Positions 62,152 through 64,000 of a stretch of 64,000 nt of DNA are shown piece by piece. Source of the stretch: an uncultured Saprospiraceae bacterium (lineage in GTDB: Bacteria; Bacteroidota; Bacteroidia; Chitinophagales; Saprospiraceae); the NCBI GenBank assembly GCA_937959275.1, contig CALGLU010000058.1, forward strand, positions 118,290 to 182,289, read 5' to 3'. The notes under the pieces are model-generated. The model had not been told where the DNA came from and did not search any database. It was given only the letters and a program-made list of their open reading frames with translations. The position numbers and the translations under genes are program-made. The stretch's first letter is position 1; every line of letters starts with the position of its first letter.

Positions 62152-62251
62152 AATATATTTTATTTATTTTCTGATTATAGTACTTTTTCTATTTAAAATA
62201 GTTCATTCCTCCGACTGACAAGAGCCTGTTACTCATTGGACCTTATCTGCG

Positions 62252-63010
62252 TTATTCTCCTTTAACTTTAATTAGTTTATCTTCTACCATTAACCCCTTC
62301 TCATCACTATTCAATAGTTCAGGTATCCAATGTGGAGGACATGGAGGTGCAATTAACATCAAAGGTTGAGCGATTGGCGCTTCTTGCCTGCTCTTAGATG
62401 ATTCTGCTCGCCTTAGCGGATAAGTTGCAATGGTCTTAGGCTTATTTCCGCCACAAAGAATTTTTAAAACATCAAAGCTTCCGTCTTGTGAGTTCCGCCA
62501 TAGAGAATTTCCAAAGTTCAAAATTGATCGAGAAAAATAATATGAATCACAATGTTTTATAGTTTCATTAAAATTTCCATATTCTAAGAAAAAAAAATGA
62601 AAATTTGGTTTAACATCATTTTGATCACCTACAAACATTTCTTTATTAAAAAAATCTGCATTTTTAACTATAATATTAACCCTATCAGAATTACCTTCAG
62701 ACGTATCTAAAGTATCTTGAGAACCAATCGGTATTCTAAGATCAATATCACAGTGTATTTGTTCAATTTTATCTAATTTCCTTTTTTTTGAATATGGTTT
62801 ACTACCTGAGGATCCTTTACTGTGATAAACTTCTACAAACTCAAAACAACTTTTATTTTTTGGATTTCCAACGAATGTAATTTTCCAACCTCTCATTTCA
62901 TTATGTCTAGGATGCCTAGGAACACTCTCGTCTTTGACACCCTTTTTGTATCCAAGAGCACTTAGTAAATTAGGACTGTTAACTTTTATAAAATTATGTG
63001 TATTAGACAT
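62252..63010 (-). CDS. Uncharacterised protein with APPCPPHWIPE motif (X1)
   Basis: 252 aa; paralog of 61423-62151. Confidence 0.7.
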   Translation of the reverse strand: MSNTHNFIKVNSPNLLSALGYKKGVKDESVPRHPRHNEMRGWKITFVGNPKNKSCFEFVEVYHSKGSSGSKPYSKKRKLDKIEQIHCDIDLRIPIGSQDTLDTSEGNSDRVNIIVKNADFFNKEMFVGDQNDVKPNFHFFFLEYGNFNETIKHCDSYYFSRSILNFGNSLWRNSQDGSFDVLKILCGGNKPKTIATYPLRRAESSKSRQEAPIAQPLMLIAPPCPPHWIPELLNSDEKGLMVEDKLIKVKGE

Positions 63011-63057
63011 TAAATTTGCTTTATACTGTAAATAATATTTTTAACTTTTAAGATTTC

Positions 63058-63771
63058 TCAAAACAACACATCCTTCTTCCGTCGACTAACAGGCACCTGT
63101 GCCCCATTGGACATCAATGCATAGCCACCGTCTTCTCGGATGTATTTTCGCAAATACTGCTTATTAATTAAATGACTGGTGTGTACCCGTAAGAAATCTA
63201 TGGAGTCTATCTCCTTTTCTAGATTACCTATGGATCGGCTGACCATTTCTTTTTCTCCGTTTGCTAAATAAATGGTGGCGTAAGAGCCATCTCCTTCTAC
63301 CCGAATGATATTTGACTTGGTCAGAAGACTAAGCCCTTCGGATGTGCTGATCGCGAGTTTTTCGTCTTCCGTTCGATCCAATAATGCTTTTAGTTTTTGG
63401 AAGGAAAGCTGGGATTCATTTATTTTTTTTACTTTCTCAACCGCTGTCATCACATCTTTAGGGCTGATCGGTTTCAGAAGATAATCTAAGGCTTCATATT
63501 TAAAGGCTTTAATGGCGTACTCGTCATAAGCTGTGGTGAAGATCACCTTTAACTCTTGTGTATCTAGGATATCAAGTAGGTCAAAGGCATCGCCATCATC
63601 TAACTGTATATCCAGAAACAATAAGTCCGGCTTTTGCTCCATAATGAGTCTTCTACTATCCTTAATAGTTGCTGCAACACCGACTAACTCCAACTCTGTA
63701 CAATATTCTGTAATGATCTTGGAGAGTAGACGCTGCGCTTTCAGCTCGTTTTCTATAATGGCTGTTCTCAT
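63058..63771 (-). CDS. LytTR-family response regulator
   Basis: RTAIIENELKAQRLLSKII..PDLLFLDIQLDDGDAFDLL..TTAYDEYAIKAFKYEALDYLLKPI; LytTR IIRVEGDGSYATIYLANGEKEMVSRSIGNLEKEI..FLRVHTSHLINKQYLRKY. Confidence 0.92.
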   Translation of the reverse strand: MRTAIIENELKAQRLLSKIITEYCTELELVGVAATIKDSRRLIMEQKPDLLFLDIQLDDGDAFDLLDILDTQELKVIFTTAYDEYAIKAFKYEALDYLLKPISPKDVMTAVEKVKKINESQLSFQKLKALLDRTEDEKLAISTSEGLSLLTKSNIIRVEGDGSYATIYLANGEKEMVSRSIGNLEKEIDSIDFLRVHTSHLINKQYLRKYIREDGGYALMSNGAQVPVSRRKKDVLF

Positions 63772-63816
63772 TGGAAGATGTTAGTCAATACAATATAAAA
63801 AATGTCGGCTAAAACA

Positions 63817-63828
63817 CATACTAGTATG
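63817..63828. promoter_or_regulatory. 12-bp perfect palindrome upstream of the LytTR gene (possible operator)
   Basis: CATACTAGTATG, 46 nt upstream of the LytTR start, beside a TACTTTG sequence on the minus strand. Confidence 0.35.
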
Positions 63829-64000
63829 CAAAGTATTTTGACTTCTTTTGATTTTAATAATATATGAGTCCCCGCAATCTTACCAGTATGATTTAGCTGT
63901 CGCAATAATTACCCTATCGAATAATTTAGGTCCAAAGTACCTCCTGTTTAGTTTATAGCAAAATTCATTTAAATAATTCTGCAAATATTTACCTTTAACC

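Overview
Bacteroidota-type chromosome window, probably Saprospiria-like (sprA, murF-alr fusion, PF06580/LytTR signalling, TAnnTTTG-like promoter boxes). All calls come from reading the sequence and the ORF track; no searches were run. Housekeeping genes: aroA, aroB, folB, phoH, two tandem PBP1A paralogs, ruvA, purD, murF-alr, a SurA-like PPIase trio, selO. Accessory regions: (i) a 47.3-55.4 kb cluster of paralogous secreted HYR/LamG/SdrD_B-type proteins that share a ~50-aa module and a recurrent 3' hairpin; (ii) a 57.5-63.8 kb minus-strand locus in which a LytTR regulator and a propeller sensor kinase flank three uncharacterised proteins sharing an exact PCPPHWIP motif. Intergenic signals: tandem terminator-like RNA units with compensatory stem changes (5950-6232); a long-inverted-repeat element at 11075-11280; MITE-like direct repeats around a palindrome array (41537-42065); a cloverleaf-like hairpin cluster (45203-45300); an inverted-repeat insertion truncating an outer-membrane beta-barrel gene (50001-50276); and an unlisted 25-aa ORF with its own terminator and structured leader (56966-57293). 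No tRNA, rRNA, CRISPR or intact transposase was recognised.
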